Shown here piece by piece: positions 1-10,414 of a DNA stretch of 64,000 nucleotides (its first letter is position 1; every line of letters starts with the position of its first letter). This DNA is from Acanthosepion pharaonis. Lineage: Eukaryota > Mollusca > Cephalopoda > Sepiida > Sepiidae. The stretch spans positions 6,923,501 to 6,987,500 of the forward strand of contig CAHIKZ030000058.1 of the NCBI GenBank assembly GCA_903632075.3, in the 5' to 3' direction. Made by a program: the position numbers and the translations under genes. The notes beneath the pieces are model-generated. The model worked only from the letters and a program-made list of their open reading frames with translations. It was not told the origin of the DNA and ran no database searches.

Positions 1-670
1 TTTACTGAATCGTTACTGGCGACGAAAAATGATGCCTGTACATTAATATGAAGCAGCAGAAGGAATGGCTTAGTCCCAGTAAACAAGCGACAGCGCGCGT
101 GAAACAAGATCTTCATCCGCGTAAAACGATGTTGTGCGTTTAGTGGGACTGGAAAGAGATTATCCATTACGAATTGCTTGAACGGAACCAAACGGTCAAC
201 GCGGAACTCTATGTTCAGCAGATGGAACGACGCAACACGGCTATTCAAGAGAAAAGACCTAATCGGCAGCATTGAGTTCTTTTGCTGCACGTCAACGCCC
301 ATTCTCATATCGCCAATATGACCCAGAAAGACATTAAAACGCATGCCTGGGAAGTGCTGCCGCACCTGCCTTACTCTCCCGATTTGCCACCAACGGATTT
401 TCACCTCTTTCGATTTCTTTCAAATACTATGGGTGGAGTTTTGTTCAATATTGAAGCAGAATTGAGAGCTTGGTTGGATAAAATTTTTCGAGTTGAAACC
501 GGATGATTTCTATCAACAAGGTATAGAAAATCTTGTTGAACATTGGGAAGAAGTTGTAAGCAACAAAGGAGAATTCATTATTGAGTAATTAGTTGCTTTT
601 TTTATTAAATCTTTTTAAAAATTTAAATTTGAAAAAACGGCGGGAGCCTAGTTGCCAACCCGATATTTCT
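1..670 (+). pseudogene. mariner transposase remnant, 5' end outside window
   Basis: Reading from base 3 gives the C-terminal half of a mariner (Tc1/mariner superfamily) transposase, the DDE enzyme that cuts and pastes the element in the nucleus. The text VTGDEK, the block around LLHVNAH and PYSPDLPPTDFHLF are the three catalytic neighbourhoods of the DD34D triad. The first and third Asp survive, but the second (normally LLHDN) is Val. In-frame stops lie near bases 6, 33, 141 and 276. A 1-base shift near 488-500 moves the last 28 codons (DDFYQQGIENLVEHWEE) to the next frame, ending at TAA 586-588. About 80 bp of A/T-rich 3' end follow. It is dead; the 5' part lies outside the window. Confidence 0.93.
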
Positions 671-899
671 AATGTCCTTCATTATTTATATTTTTATTCA
701 CGGATCATCTGTCATTGTTTTTAGATCTAAATAAAAATGTTAAATTAATCGCCACCCAAACCCTTTTGTTGCCAGGAACATGTCCTTTTCGTTTAGCATC
801 CCAATTTCATTCATCCGTTAATCGTTCTGATTCCTGTTCGTACTGAATTTTATTTATTATTCGGTTGTGCTATTTCGGATATTCATGTGTTTAACACAT

Positions 900-1860
900 C
901 AGCCCTCACGGTCCTGCATCATGGTCGGTAGGTTATTAGGATGGCATCCTATGTCATAACATAGTTTGTCAATGTAGATGGTTACTGGACGACCAACCCA
1001 TCTTGCTCCATGGCTAGGTGTCCAGAGCAGCATATCACCCGCAAGTTCTTGTTTTGCTCACCAGCAGTGACCCGCAAAAAGCATTCTGAATTAGCGTAAT
1101 ATTGTAGAAACATGACGAATGGGTCCATAGAACTGTTCTAGTTGGATATTGTCGCCAAGAGATGTTAAGCATAGCTTTCAGCATCCGAGTGTAGGTTCCA
1201 ACAAGCTTAGACTGTAGGGTTTAGTCATTGTCCAAACAGTGGGTTCATAAAACTGCCTCTTCATTAGCTCGAAAGAATCTCTGTTTGGGGTTGTCTCGTA
1301 GATCAGATTTCTAGATTACATCCATTTTATTCAAGGCGATCCAGGTTTTAGCTATGCAAATTTTCACATCCTTTTCAGTAGAATTTCGTTTCCTAGGTAT
1401 GTAAAAGATTCGCTAGGTTTTATTGATTCACTGAAGATAGTTTGCATTGAGCATTTCTTGTTGAAGCCTATGGATTTAGTTTGAGAGGCATTGAAATCGA
1501 GTTCAAGATCGTTAGCAGCATTTTCTAGATGATATGGCATTGGAAATGATGTCCGTAGATATAGCTAGGTCATCTGCATAGTTAATATCTGTCAACTTTT
1601 TTGCAGGATATCAGATTGAGAGTGTTGGTGTAAAGTAAAATCTAGGTGATGATGTTTGTCGAGGAGAGTTCTCAATATGTAACCAAGGGTGATAACAAAG
1701 AGAAAAAGAGAGAGGGTGTCACCCTGACGAACCACTGCCTTGATGTCGAAGAAATTAGTGTCTACGTCTGAGGGTCGAACCAAAGATTTGGTATTTTTTG
1801 CATAGCATCATTATGGTAGAAAAAAGATCCCAAACTTTAGAAAATTTAATTTTTGAGTCT
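900..1860 (-). pseudogene. LINE reverse transcriptase, middle and C-terminal part
   Basis: On the minus strand this reads as a non-LTR retrotransposon reverse transcriptase. From high to low coordinates it shows an IMMLC block (about 1815), FFDIKAVVRQGDTLSLFLFV (RT block B, about 1700-1755), the catalytic INYADDLAI (about 1560-1592), a block rich in N/K, and a C-terminal tail LLWTPSHGARWVGRP near 1000-1030 that is typical of this LINE type. A frameshift follows the YADD motif and several stops break the tail. The only open stretch is 1592-1783. The upstream part of the same enzyme lies at 2157-2262 in the opposite orientation. Clade assignment is not certain. Confidence 0.85.
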
Positions 1861-1891
1861 GTCGGCACTTTGAGTAAGAATCTCGTTTCTT

Positions 1892-1893
1892 AG

Positions 1894-1922
<29 letters not shown>
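1892..1922. repeat. (TAC)n microsatellite
   Basis: About ten copies of the trinucleotide TAC/ACT lie between the two oppositely oriented LINE pieces. Confidence 0.95.
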
Positions 1923-1924
<2 letters not shown>

Positions 1925-2156
1925 CCTTGATCCCCACCATTTTCCCCTAACTTCCCCACCGTCTCAATATTTGGTAGGTGGTGGACAGTGTCCAGCCATA
2001 AAGCATAGACAACTTTACTTTCACGAATATAGACCAAAAATGCCGCCTTCTCATCAGACCTAGCAACATATGCACTGGAGAATGTTAAATAAATGTAAGT
2101 CAAGATTACGTTTACGAAATAATTTTGTGGTCGGTTTTTGAAGGTGTAAGGTAAGG
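1923..2156. other. unassigned spacer between LINE pieces
   Basis: No recognisable coding or repeat family. A 79-codon minus-strand open frame (1921-2160) has no similarity I recognise and is probably chance. It may be filler formed at the LINE inversion junction or extra LINE sequence too decayed to see. Confidence 0.4.
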
Positions 2157-2262
2157 ACAAGGAGTCTACAGACTGCTTTACTTTTTGTAGATTACTCTAA
2201 AGCTTTTGGTTCTGTATATAGGAGAAAAATTGGGGAGATCCTTCTGGCATATAATATCAATT
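2157..2262 (+). pseudogene. inverted 5' piece of LINE reverse transcriptase
   Basis: The plus strand encodes TALLFVDYSKAFGSVYRR followed by ILLAYNI. This is RT motif A (F-V-D-x-S-K-A-F), which holds the first catalytic Asp, together with the following helix. In this LINE type these residues come directly before the IMML..RQGDT segment that is found in inverse orientation at 1600-1860. The two pieces therefore look like one insertion with an inverted 5' part. Confidence 0.78.
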
Positions 2263-2264
2263 TG

Positions 2265-5200
2265 ACATTTCATTTCACGAGCGAATAAGAGCTTCCTTTC
2301 TTCAATATGATATTGCTCATAAGTACCACATTGCAATGTTCTTTTCTCAGCTCTGTCTTTAAGATCATTTTCAAAATAACGAGGAAAAACCTTGCACGAG
2401 TAAAATATTATTTTGAATTGTTATAATTCGAATCAAATTTTAGAATCAGTGAATTATAATTTGAATGAAGTTTTACAATCCGTACAAATTCGTTTCGCAG
2501 TTTTAAATGATCCTCTTCTTAAAATTTAATTTTTATCTTGAAAGTTAAAAAAAATTGTGGCTAACAGCTCTATCCTGTAAAGCCTACCGAAAAAACTATG
2601 ACCCTATAATGCACAGCTGATCTGCAGGTTTATCTGACCGATATGTACACATTGAACTTTTATCCAACACCAGAGCTACAGAAAAAAAAAACTTTTTTGA
2701 AGATAGCGTTATTAATTTTTCAGAATTTAAAAGAACGAGTTAGAACGACACAACTAAGGCTAAATTTGATAAAGGTGATTATAAATTTGAGGGGTATTTG
2801 GAATAAGAGGGGGTAGTGGAAGATTTTTTTAAATTAATAAACGGAATGAGTGGCGTACTGGCCTGACAATAATGTTAAATACGCCATGTTGGATATTTCT
2901 TATTTGATTATAACAATGTGTTTCGTGATAAAATTGATAAAGGAAATGATGATAATAATTAAAATGTTCTAATTGAACTTAACCACACACCCTATTCCTA
3001 TGACTATATACTTTCCTAAATAAAGTCTCTCAAGGTTATGTATGATTTGATTTGAAGTTGGGAATATATATATAATTAGAGATAATAAATGGAATTTATG
3101 GCTTTTTAATAAGAAAACGTAATAACTGATGTTCAATAATTCTTGCAGTTTTTTAAGACTCTAAATCTAAATAAAATTAGCATTTGGAAAAACGTTTTAG
3201 AAAATAATTATAATAACGATAAATTGTTAATTTATTTAAAAAAAAAAGTGTCATCATCTTTGTTGCCTTTTAAATAGAATTTATATCGGCGCATTCTCCA
3301 CTCACTATATGCCTACGTCGTATCACGTAATCTTCATGATAGTTCCAGAAACGAAAATATTTTGCTAAAATCATCAAATAGAAGAATTTAACTCAAAATA
3401 GTCTGTCTAGAAAATATTCAGCTATTTTGAATATCTCTGGAACAGATTGCAGTTTGTAACTAGACAGCCAACCAAAATGAGCTTTACTGCATATGCGAGA
3501 GCAGACACTCTTTTTTGGGGTTGCTCAATCTGTAGTTACTAACTAGTGAGTGAACATTTGCAATCTGTTACCGCATCATTCACTATCGCTTATAAAGAAG
3601 ACACTTCACGTGTCGAGTAGGTCATTTTGTTTTTGTAAAATATCACATCATTCAAGTGTGTCAAGTTTACTACTAATGTTCAGATTTGCCAACCTGCCAC
3701 TTTTTGCTTTTCCCAAAGTTAAAATTTTCTATTGACAGGGTAGATTCTAAACTGTGGATAGAATTAAAGAGAACGCAATTGACGGGCCATTTAATAGCGA
3801 ATTATAAAAGGTGACTTTGCAAACTATTTTTAAAAGGGGAAGTGACGCTGGTATAAAAAGTCGGTTAACTCTAGAAGAGTGTACTTTGAAGTTGACTAAA
3901 GCGCCGTTTTCCTGGGCAGGCTATTAATATTAAATTGCTGTATAGTTTCTGGACAGTCATTATATTGCATTATTTCAGAAACTTAGACAAGTTTAAACAA
4001 TAAAGGTGTTGTGGATTCCGGGATGAAATCCGGTCTCAAATGATTGACAAACGCAGGAATGAAATATAACAAATAAATATATTGACGTAATAATACAATT
4101 GGTAATACGGTTAGTAGATCCAGAAATGAGGTTAGTAGCAATAATAATATATACATATACAGTCTGGGAAATTCAGTATCGAAGTAGAACTTCCTTCTGT
4201 GTCTACGTGCTTGCAACTGTGACTCCTACAAAGCGGTTACCTCACACTCTCACTCTCTCACTGTATCTCTGTATCTCTCCGTCTCTATTACTTCCGGGTA
4301 TTCACCGGCAGCAGTACAAGTACACACTGGTCGAGTCCACTTGTATGAAAAAGGTGTGAACCCCATAACAAAAGGTATGGATTTTAAACCAAATCTTTGA
4401 ACAGTAATAACAAAATAGGTATTTAAAAAATATTATTCCGATATTGATTGAGAACAGGGCATTTTGCGATGATCAATATGCTGTCAATAGCTGTAAAGGT
4501 ATTTGATAGGATAAGCCATGGATTTCAATAAAGGTTGACAATGGGTATATAGAATGATTCAGGACTGAGAATGACATATGGCAGTACGGAGACTTTAAAT
4601 AAATATACAAGTTCTGACATTGTCACTATATCATATGGAGTTGCGCATTGGACTAGACGACTGTTGTTAGGCGACCGTTGTCATTAACAAATGAGTTAGT
4701 TGCCTTGCAAGGTTAGTTTCTCCGGCCTTTTTGAAACCAATATACCAAAGTTGGACTATTTTTACTTCTTACTGAAAATCAAAAAAATCCGTCTTCTTAC
4801 CAAGAGAATATTTTCTTCGTCGATAAACACAACGAGAATGTCCTGTATCGGCTGCCTTTATTGTCCTTCAGGGAAAACTCTATCGACTAATTATCATTGA
4901 AGAAAGGAGTTTCGGGCTATGTGTATCCTATAGCGGGCAAAAATTATCATTGAAGAAATTTTGTGAGGATAAAATCCCCCTTTTTTTTTTGCAAGAAAAT
5001 CGCATCACCCTCTCGCTAATTGCCGAATCGTTAATTAAAGGGCGACTGAAAAATTACTGAGATCCGCCACGCCTTTCTTCTTTTCCATTCTGGTGATGGC
5101 CTGATCGATGCCAATCCTGCAAGATTTGTATTCAATAACTGATCCTATCAAAATATATAGTATTTCAGATGTACAATATATTTACAACCTGTCTAGCTTC

Positions 5201-5700
5201 CTATCAGTAAAGAGATTTATTTCTTTCCCTAATTCTTAATTTTAAATTATTTCCCACATTACACATACAGCGTTACTCAAGCTACGAGATGAGTTGTCTT
5301 AGTTTTCCATAGAAATTCATCCACTTCCCAGATACGGTATTTTCGGAAAAACGCAACCGTATGTAAGATGCATCCGTAGTCAACTTGCAGGAAAGAAAAG
5401 ATCTATAGTCATATTTGAAATACTTTTATTGAGCAAAAATTCAATCTGATACCTTATTATAGCAAATCTTGTTCTGAACGCATATGTTAGGGGGTCAGGG
5501 TCATCATTAAGTTCATTCCTTTTATTCTCTATAATTTTTTTACCCGATTTTAGAGTTTTCAAATGTAAAATGTCCAATATCTACTCTCTGGAAAAGCGCC
5601 AAATAAACTGGTAGTCAGTTTACAGCGCAAAACACAAAAACAAAAAACAAACTTCCATTAAATGAGTCGACATCAAGACTTAACATTAAATTAACGTATA
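2265..5700. other. AT-rich sequence, no gene seen
   Basis: I see no protein family, SINE or LINE in this 3.4-kb stretch. Short open frames (for example 4099-4359 plus and 3983-4216 minus) are anonymous and compatible with chance. Homopolymer runs and small (TA) tracts occur near 3067 and 4981. Confidence 0.5.
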
Positions 5701-5709
5701 TATAAATAT

Positions 5710-5760
5710 ATAGTCATCCACAGACTGTTTCGCTGTATCACAGCTCATCAGCGTGACTAT
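5710..5760 (-). ncRNA. candidate type I hammerhead ribozyme
   Basis: Read on the minus strand from 5760 to 5710, the sequence has every hammerhead part in order. The stem I strand is ATAGTCA (5760-5754). The core CTGATGA spans 5751-5745. A 5-bp stem II GCTGT/ACAGC with loop GAT follows at 5744-5732. GAAA spans 5731-5728, with a very short stem III (ACA/TGT, loop GTC) after it, and the stem I closing strand TGACTAT ends at 5710. Stem I pairs 7/7 but has two mismatches next to the core. The cleavage-site nucleotide would be G instead of A, C or U, so this copy may be inactive. Such minimal hammerheads are known from Penelope-like elements and small metazoan retrozymes. No retroelement ORF is visible nearby. 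Confidence 0.6.
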
Positions 5761-5884
5761 CGTCGCAAGGCTGTGAAAATCTCTCTATAAATCGGTCGGG
5801 TTTCGATGCAATGCCCTTCTACTCAAATCGTTAAAATTTCCTTCATATATATATAATTGTTCTGTGAGATGGATAACCATTATA

Positions 5885-6083
<199 letters not shown>

Positions 6084-6084
6084 T

Positions 6085-6185
6085 TGTATGCTAGAACAAT
6101 TACGTCTGAGTAGCGAGTTCGATCCTCACTGTGTGCCCCATGCTTTCGGCCTTGTGCCACATCTAAGCTACGCTTGGAAAATCAC
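6085..6185 (+). repeat. SINE-1, 3' portion
   Basis: The segment contains the tRNA-like box B GAGTTCGATCCTCAC and the 3' body (TTCGGCCTTGTGCCAC ... CTTGGAAAAT) seen in the full copy at 17549-17684. The 5' end with box A is missing, and both ends abut (TA)n. Confidence 0.85.
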
Positions 6186-6186
6186 T

Positions 6187-6397
6187 ATATATATATATAT
6201 ATGTATGTATATATATATATATTAATTAATATTATATATTTTTCTATGAAAATTTCTCGGACATTCAGGCCGGTAAATGTTATTTAATACTGTTTATCAT
6301 AAACAGAGCATTTGCTTAAATACTTGTATCTATAAAAATAACAACGTTAAACATAAAAATGTCTTTAATAAATAAATTGTCGGACCTTGTCCATTTC

Positions 6398-6446
<49 letters not shown>

Positions 6447-6447
6447 T
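6187..6447. repeat. (TA)n blocks and short AT-rich spacer
   Basis: TA runs lie at 6187-6222 and 6400-6434, the latter grading into (TG)n to 6446. The spacer between holds nothing recognisable. Confidence 0.9.
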
Positions 6448-6619
6448 GAGGCAAAGATTAAGAGACAAAAATTAAAATAAAGGAAAAAATATAAATTAAT
6501 GTAGAAGACATGGCAAGACGAAAGGAGAAGAAAATCAGTAAAAGTGATCAGTTCAAAAATTAACACTATCACACATTCCTAGAAAAAGATTATTCCACCT
6601 ATTCTTTGGCGATATTCTG

Positions 6620-7045
6620 TCAAGAATCCACTAAAAACACGCCTGTCTTAGTATATATTATTCTGGGCCCCAAGGAGCTGAAAACATCAAAATGAAACCC
6701 ATGATACAATACTTGGGATTTCGGAGATGCATCCAACTTGACAGTAAGCACGCTCGAGACTGCCAAATATTTAAAAAAAATTGAAAGACAACAGTCGCTG
6801 ATTGCATTAAGCATTCCGATCAAGAGCATTGCACATTTGGAATCTCTATTAATTCTATAAAGAACACATTCAAATGGGCTAAGTTGTGCATGCCTATTTA
6901 ATATATTTACGCATGTGCATGCCTCAAAATAGGTAAATGAACTTAGTCTCCTTCTAACCGAATTGGTAACGGCACGCTTCGGTAATTGGAGTTTAAATGT
7001 ATTAGTATATGAAAGAAAACTCCCCCCACCCCCGCCAACACACAC
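6620..7045 (-). CDS. anonymous 141-codon open frame
   Basis: An uninterrupted minus-strand frame of 141 codons lies outside microsatellites. It starts at Met in a Gly-rich run (GGGGG, encoded by a C-rich stretch at 7020-7040) and has hydrophobic segments in the middle, but I recognise no domain. No splice context, neighbour or paralogue in the window supports it. A chance frame or decayed transposon is the likelier reading. Confidence 0.15.
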   Translation of the reverse strand: MCVGGGGGSFLSYTNTFKLQLPKRAVTNSVRRRLSSFTYFEACTCVNILNRHAQLSPFECVLYRINRDSKCAMLLIGMLNAISDCCLSIFFKYLAVSSVLTVKLDASPKSQVLYHGFHFDVFSSLGPRIIYTKTGVFLVDS

Positions 7046-7431
7046 ATAAAGCTACAAACGTCTGAGAAATCACGTATTATAAAAAAAACCAAAAAACGTT
7101 TGCTTTCAAATTCGATACTTTGAATGATTTCGGGACTCGTATTTTCGTATTGGAGTTTTTTTTTTAAATCACATATTTCTAATACGATGTCAAATTACCA
7201 ATCAATTTTTGTCTCGTTCTTGTAAAATAAAGACATATGCAATATATGCAGTTCTAATATACTATTTTTTAATATAAATATTTTCTTTATATATTTAGCG
7301 CACATACACACAGACAATGGGTAAGGTATGCTGAAAATTTCTCAACCTGACTCACTTTCCAGACTGTATACAAAACAACAGATCTTTTAACATTCGTTCT
7401 GGGTCGGGCCGAGAACAAACTTTCTGTCTTT

Positions 7432-7433
<2 letters not shown>
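7046..7433. other. AT-rich, nothing seen
   Basis: Homopolymer-rich sequence without recognisable features. Confidence 0.5.

Positions 7434-7489
<56 letters not shown>
7434..7489. repeat. (TA)n microsatellite
   Basis: About 27 TA units. Confidence 0.97.
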
Positions 7490-7491
<2 letters not shown>

Positions 7492-8061
7492 CAAAAACAG
7501 CTCATGTAACCATACGCAACCTTAGTTTCAACCGTCATGTCTCTTCGGGTGGCGGACAGTAAGTATTCGTAATACCATACTAAAAAATTATACAGATATG
7601 GTACCGGAAGTAGAGAAGAAAATTTCTTCATCCGGGGTCGTAGAGACCGAGAATATTTTTACTTATATGTCTACACCTGGATATTATTTCAGTTCTGCTA
7701 TTTAACAACGTACTACTGTTCTTATAAGTTGGTATACCCAGCTTCTCTTCCTGGTACAAGCTTACAAATTCTACCCCTTGTTCTGTTCGGTTTAACTTTT
7801 TTTTAAGATCCTCTACTTTATACTTGGGCTTCTGCCATATTCATCCTTTAATTTCCAAATGTGGTCTGCAAATTTTGTATTGTACCTACGTTTCTCCACC
7901 CTGAAAGTGATATATATATTTATATATATAGTTGTATATCCTTCGTTTATGCATGTTTTATTAAAAACGACAGACAAGGTACTACGGTTAAGCTTTTATT
8001 TAATTTTTCTTGTGTTCAAACAAGAGCTTTCTTTTCAAGACAAAGAGTTGTCCAAATGTTT
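7490..8061. other. no gene seen
   Basis: AT-rich sequence with two overlapping anonymous frames (7859-8110 and 7861-8094) and a short TA run at 7911-7931. No family is recognised. Confidence 0.5.
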
Positions 8062-8108
8062 TATATTTCCGAGCGCTTTCGGCTATACCTTTAGCCATTA
8101 TCAAGGAT
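8062..8108 (-). ncRNA. degenerate hammerhead-like hairpin
   Basis: The minus strand reads CTTGATAA, a hairpin GGCTA...TAGCC, then GAAAGCGCTC. The order core-stem II-GAAA matches a hammerhead, and the self-pairing AGC/GCT after GAA could be a minimal stem III with C at the cleavage position. The first core block is one base too long and has G-to-A, so this is at best a decayed copy of a ribozyme-bearing repeat end. Confidence 0.3.
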
Positions 8109-8305
8109 GATTTGATTTTTCAGCTTAATTGAGTGTGTGCATTATGCGCATGTCTTAGTGTGTTTTACTTTCCGAATACGGTTAGCACATTGTGGCCTTG
8201 TTCGTAGTTAATGTTCTTAAGAGTTGTTTTTTTTCTTTTTTATTATTAAAGTTTCCATTATTTTAAAACTTTTTTTTACAGGCGGATGCATGTAATATAT
8301 TTGTG

Positions 8306-8309
<4 letters not shown>

Positions 8310-8377
<68 letters not shown>

Positions 8378-8382
8378 TATGT
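8310..8382. repeat. (TA)n-(GT)n microsatellite
   Basis: A TA run (8310-8346) passes into (GT)n (8347-8368) and back to TA. Confidence 0.97.
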
Positions 8383-8504
8383 TAATATTTTTAAAAAGAT
8401 AAATATACACAGAATAAACAAAATCTAGAATAAATAACCTGGGCCTGAGGAGTCAAAAAGAAAAACAGAAAAAAGTCAACCAAATTCATCCAAAAACGTG
8501 TGTG

Positions 8505-8750
8505 TTTGTGACTGACTGGGCAGAAGTTATTCCCGCAGTAGGTTGCCGTTTCTATCTGAGGTAGGTTGTTTGCCAACCAAGGCTATATAGGACCCAGTAT
8601 GTTCTGCTATTCAACGCATAGCTGAGAGGAGAAGAGATAGATTGATACCATTCTCAAGGGTATTTGCGCGTAAACAGACCCGACAGGAATTCGAATTCGT
8701 CTCACCGATTTATTCATTCCGAGCCGATATCCATTACGACACATATATAC
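8505..8750 (-). repeat. SINE-2 copy
   Basis: The minus strand has a head with a box-B-like GAATTCGAATTC, the block for a cattcacttacgtgc-like segment (diverged), the GGTATGAATC-like block, the AACCCATAGCTG block and the GCCTTGGTTGGCAACC block seen in the other SINE-2 copies. Confidence 0.8.
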
Positions 8751-8759
8751 CGTATATAT

Positions 8760-9354
8760 GGGTAATTATATTATATAGGTAATTAATTAGAAATATATTA
8801 AGGGTAATTGCGCATCGAAGGTAAAAAGTTTACACTAAAAGTTAGTTTGTTTTTAGTCGAAAACTGTTTTATAATGTATAGTTATGTCATAATTGCTTGC
8901 CAAATATGAAGTCGCACTTCCGCTAGTTGCTTCGTGGAATGTAGCATCAATTCGTGCCACATTCAGGAAGCCTACAACAGTTTTATTACAGATGATATGA
9001 TTCAGTATAAAGCGTAATGACTTTTGTTTTCTTTTATTTCTTGGGAAGTATTATTTTGTTAAAATTTTGTTCACGTTTTTGTAGGAATCTGATATTTATG
9101 CCAATTCTGTGGAATCACGCAAAAGAGTGTCACTTTTTTTTTCTTTATTTCGCTGATAGTTATCTTAACAACCGAACATGCGAGTAGAGATTGTTCCCAC
9201 GATGAGAACGACTCTAATATAATAATCCAAAATATTCCAGTCGCATGTGAGCTGGAAGTTATTTTTTTCTGCTCAAAAGAAATGGTAATAGTTGAACATT
9301 TCTTTGCCTGTCTGCTTAGAGATAACATTTTTTCATATCATTTTTTAAAACTCA
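8760..9354. other. no gene seen
   Basis: AT-rich. An 85-codon minus frame at 9071-9328 is anonymous. Confidence 0.5.
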
Positions 9355-9510
9355 GTTCATCCCATGCAAGGCGATAACGCTACTAAGACGCAAGGGTCTA
9401 CTTGGAGTGAAAGAGAATGAGAAGACTTTAGAAAGAACCGGAAACCCAATTATAAACAGGAATCAAGGGATGACTCTCTACTTCCGAGATTCGAAGCCTG
9501 CCGGAGAGAG
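9355..9510 (+). repeat. repeat E fragment joined to a satellite unit
   Basis: Bases 9362-9400 carry the GCAAGGCG...ACGCAAGGG block shared with 12371 and 32115. Bases 9408-9510 (GAGAATGAGAAGACTTTAGA, then ACCGGAAACCC) match one unit of the satellite at 23690-24990, including the GTGAAAGAGAATGA lead-in. Confidence 0.75.
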
Positions 9511-9555
9511 CATGTTTTTATTTAATTTATTTTGCATCACTTCTTTAGAAAATTG

Positions 9556-9608
9556 CGCGCACACACACACGCGCACGCACACACATACACACACACACAT
9601 ATATATAA
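9556..9608. repeat. (AC)n/(GC)-(TA)n microsatellite
   Basis: Compound AC run with GCGC interruptions ending in a TA run. Confidence 0.95.
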
Positions 9609-9646
9609 TTTATTCGTAAATTATAACATAAATATGTTATAAAACC

Positions 9647-9747
9647 ACTACAAATATAGCCATTTTGTTTCAACACTTCTGGTGACTTCAACACCATCAC
9701 TTGATAAGACACCGGAAGTGTTGAAACAAAATGGCGACTTTTGTAGT
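9647..9747. repeat. 38-bp inverted repeat (snapback)
   Basis: Arms 9647-9684 and 9710-9747 are reverse complements at about 34 of 38 positions, with a 25-base loop. Each arm contains GCCATTTTGTTTCAACACTT or its complement. Weaker pairing continues outward. It resembles a foldback MITE and lies directly upstream of a repeat C head. Confidence 0.9.
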
Positions 9748-9765
9748 AATTTTAGTGATATTTTA

Positions 9766-9872
9766 ACATATGACACAGTAGATAAAGACCTTGTTTAAAT
9801 CCAGTGATAGAACCTAAAGAGTTGTGAGTTCAATATCTGTTTAAGGCAGTAGAGAACTTGGAAGATAACAAA
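9766..9872 (+). repeat. repeat C, tRNA-like head only
   Basis: The segment has a box-A-like ACACAGTAGATAAAG and a box-B-like GTGAGTTCAATATCTG, shared with 10545-10650. The body with the hammerhead-like core is absent. Confidence 0.8.
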
Positions 9873-9971
9873 TGTTTAATTTTCGAATAAATTACATTTG
9901 CTCTACTCAGTATTGAGCACTCTTTTAAGAATAGTATTTTGATTATTGGAATTTATTCCGTATACACCAAT

Positions 9972-9973
<2 letters not shown>

Positions 9974-10017
<44 letters not shown>
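9974..10017. repeat. (TA)n microsatellite
   Basis: About 22 TA units. Confidence 0.97.
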
Positions 10018-10023
<6 letters not shown>

Positions 10024-10319
10024 TGCCCGTCTTCTAGGAAGATTAACTACTCCCCATTGCAGACGTTCGCTCAGACACAATTGTGTTGGTTCAACAACCA
10101 CCTGTGGTTTATACTGCAACTATGCAGACGATGATTTAGGATTTCCATCTACCTATCCAATTTCACTCGCAAGGCTTGGGTCAATCCGTGGTATGGTTTT
10201 CTGGCACTTTCGAAATAACTGAAATATAACTGATAACATCAGGAAGTTACCTTCCTGAATAATAGATCTGCTGATTATTCGAGCCCGGGTTTCATGGTCA
10301 GAAATTGAACATTCTAACC
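10018..10319. other. no gene seen
   Basis: Unique-looking sequence. A possible tRNA-like box on the minus strand (GAACATTCTAACCAC context) is not strong enough to call. Confidence 0.4.
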
Positions 10320-10321
10320 AC

Positions 10322-10362
<41 letters not shown>
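10320..10362. repeat. (AC)n microsatellite
   Basis: About 19 AC units with a terminal GC interruption. Confidence 0.97.
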
Positions 10363-10363
<1 letters not shown>

Positions 10364-10414
10364 ATTATATTTATTAATCACACTATGTACATGTCATTTT
10401 AAAGCGTACAAATT

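Noticed and set aside
2040..2070. CTGATGA on the minus strand near 2055
   Set aside because: No GAAA box with an intervening hairpin follows at a suitable distance.
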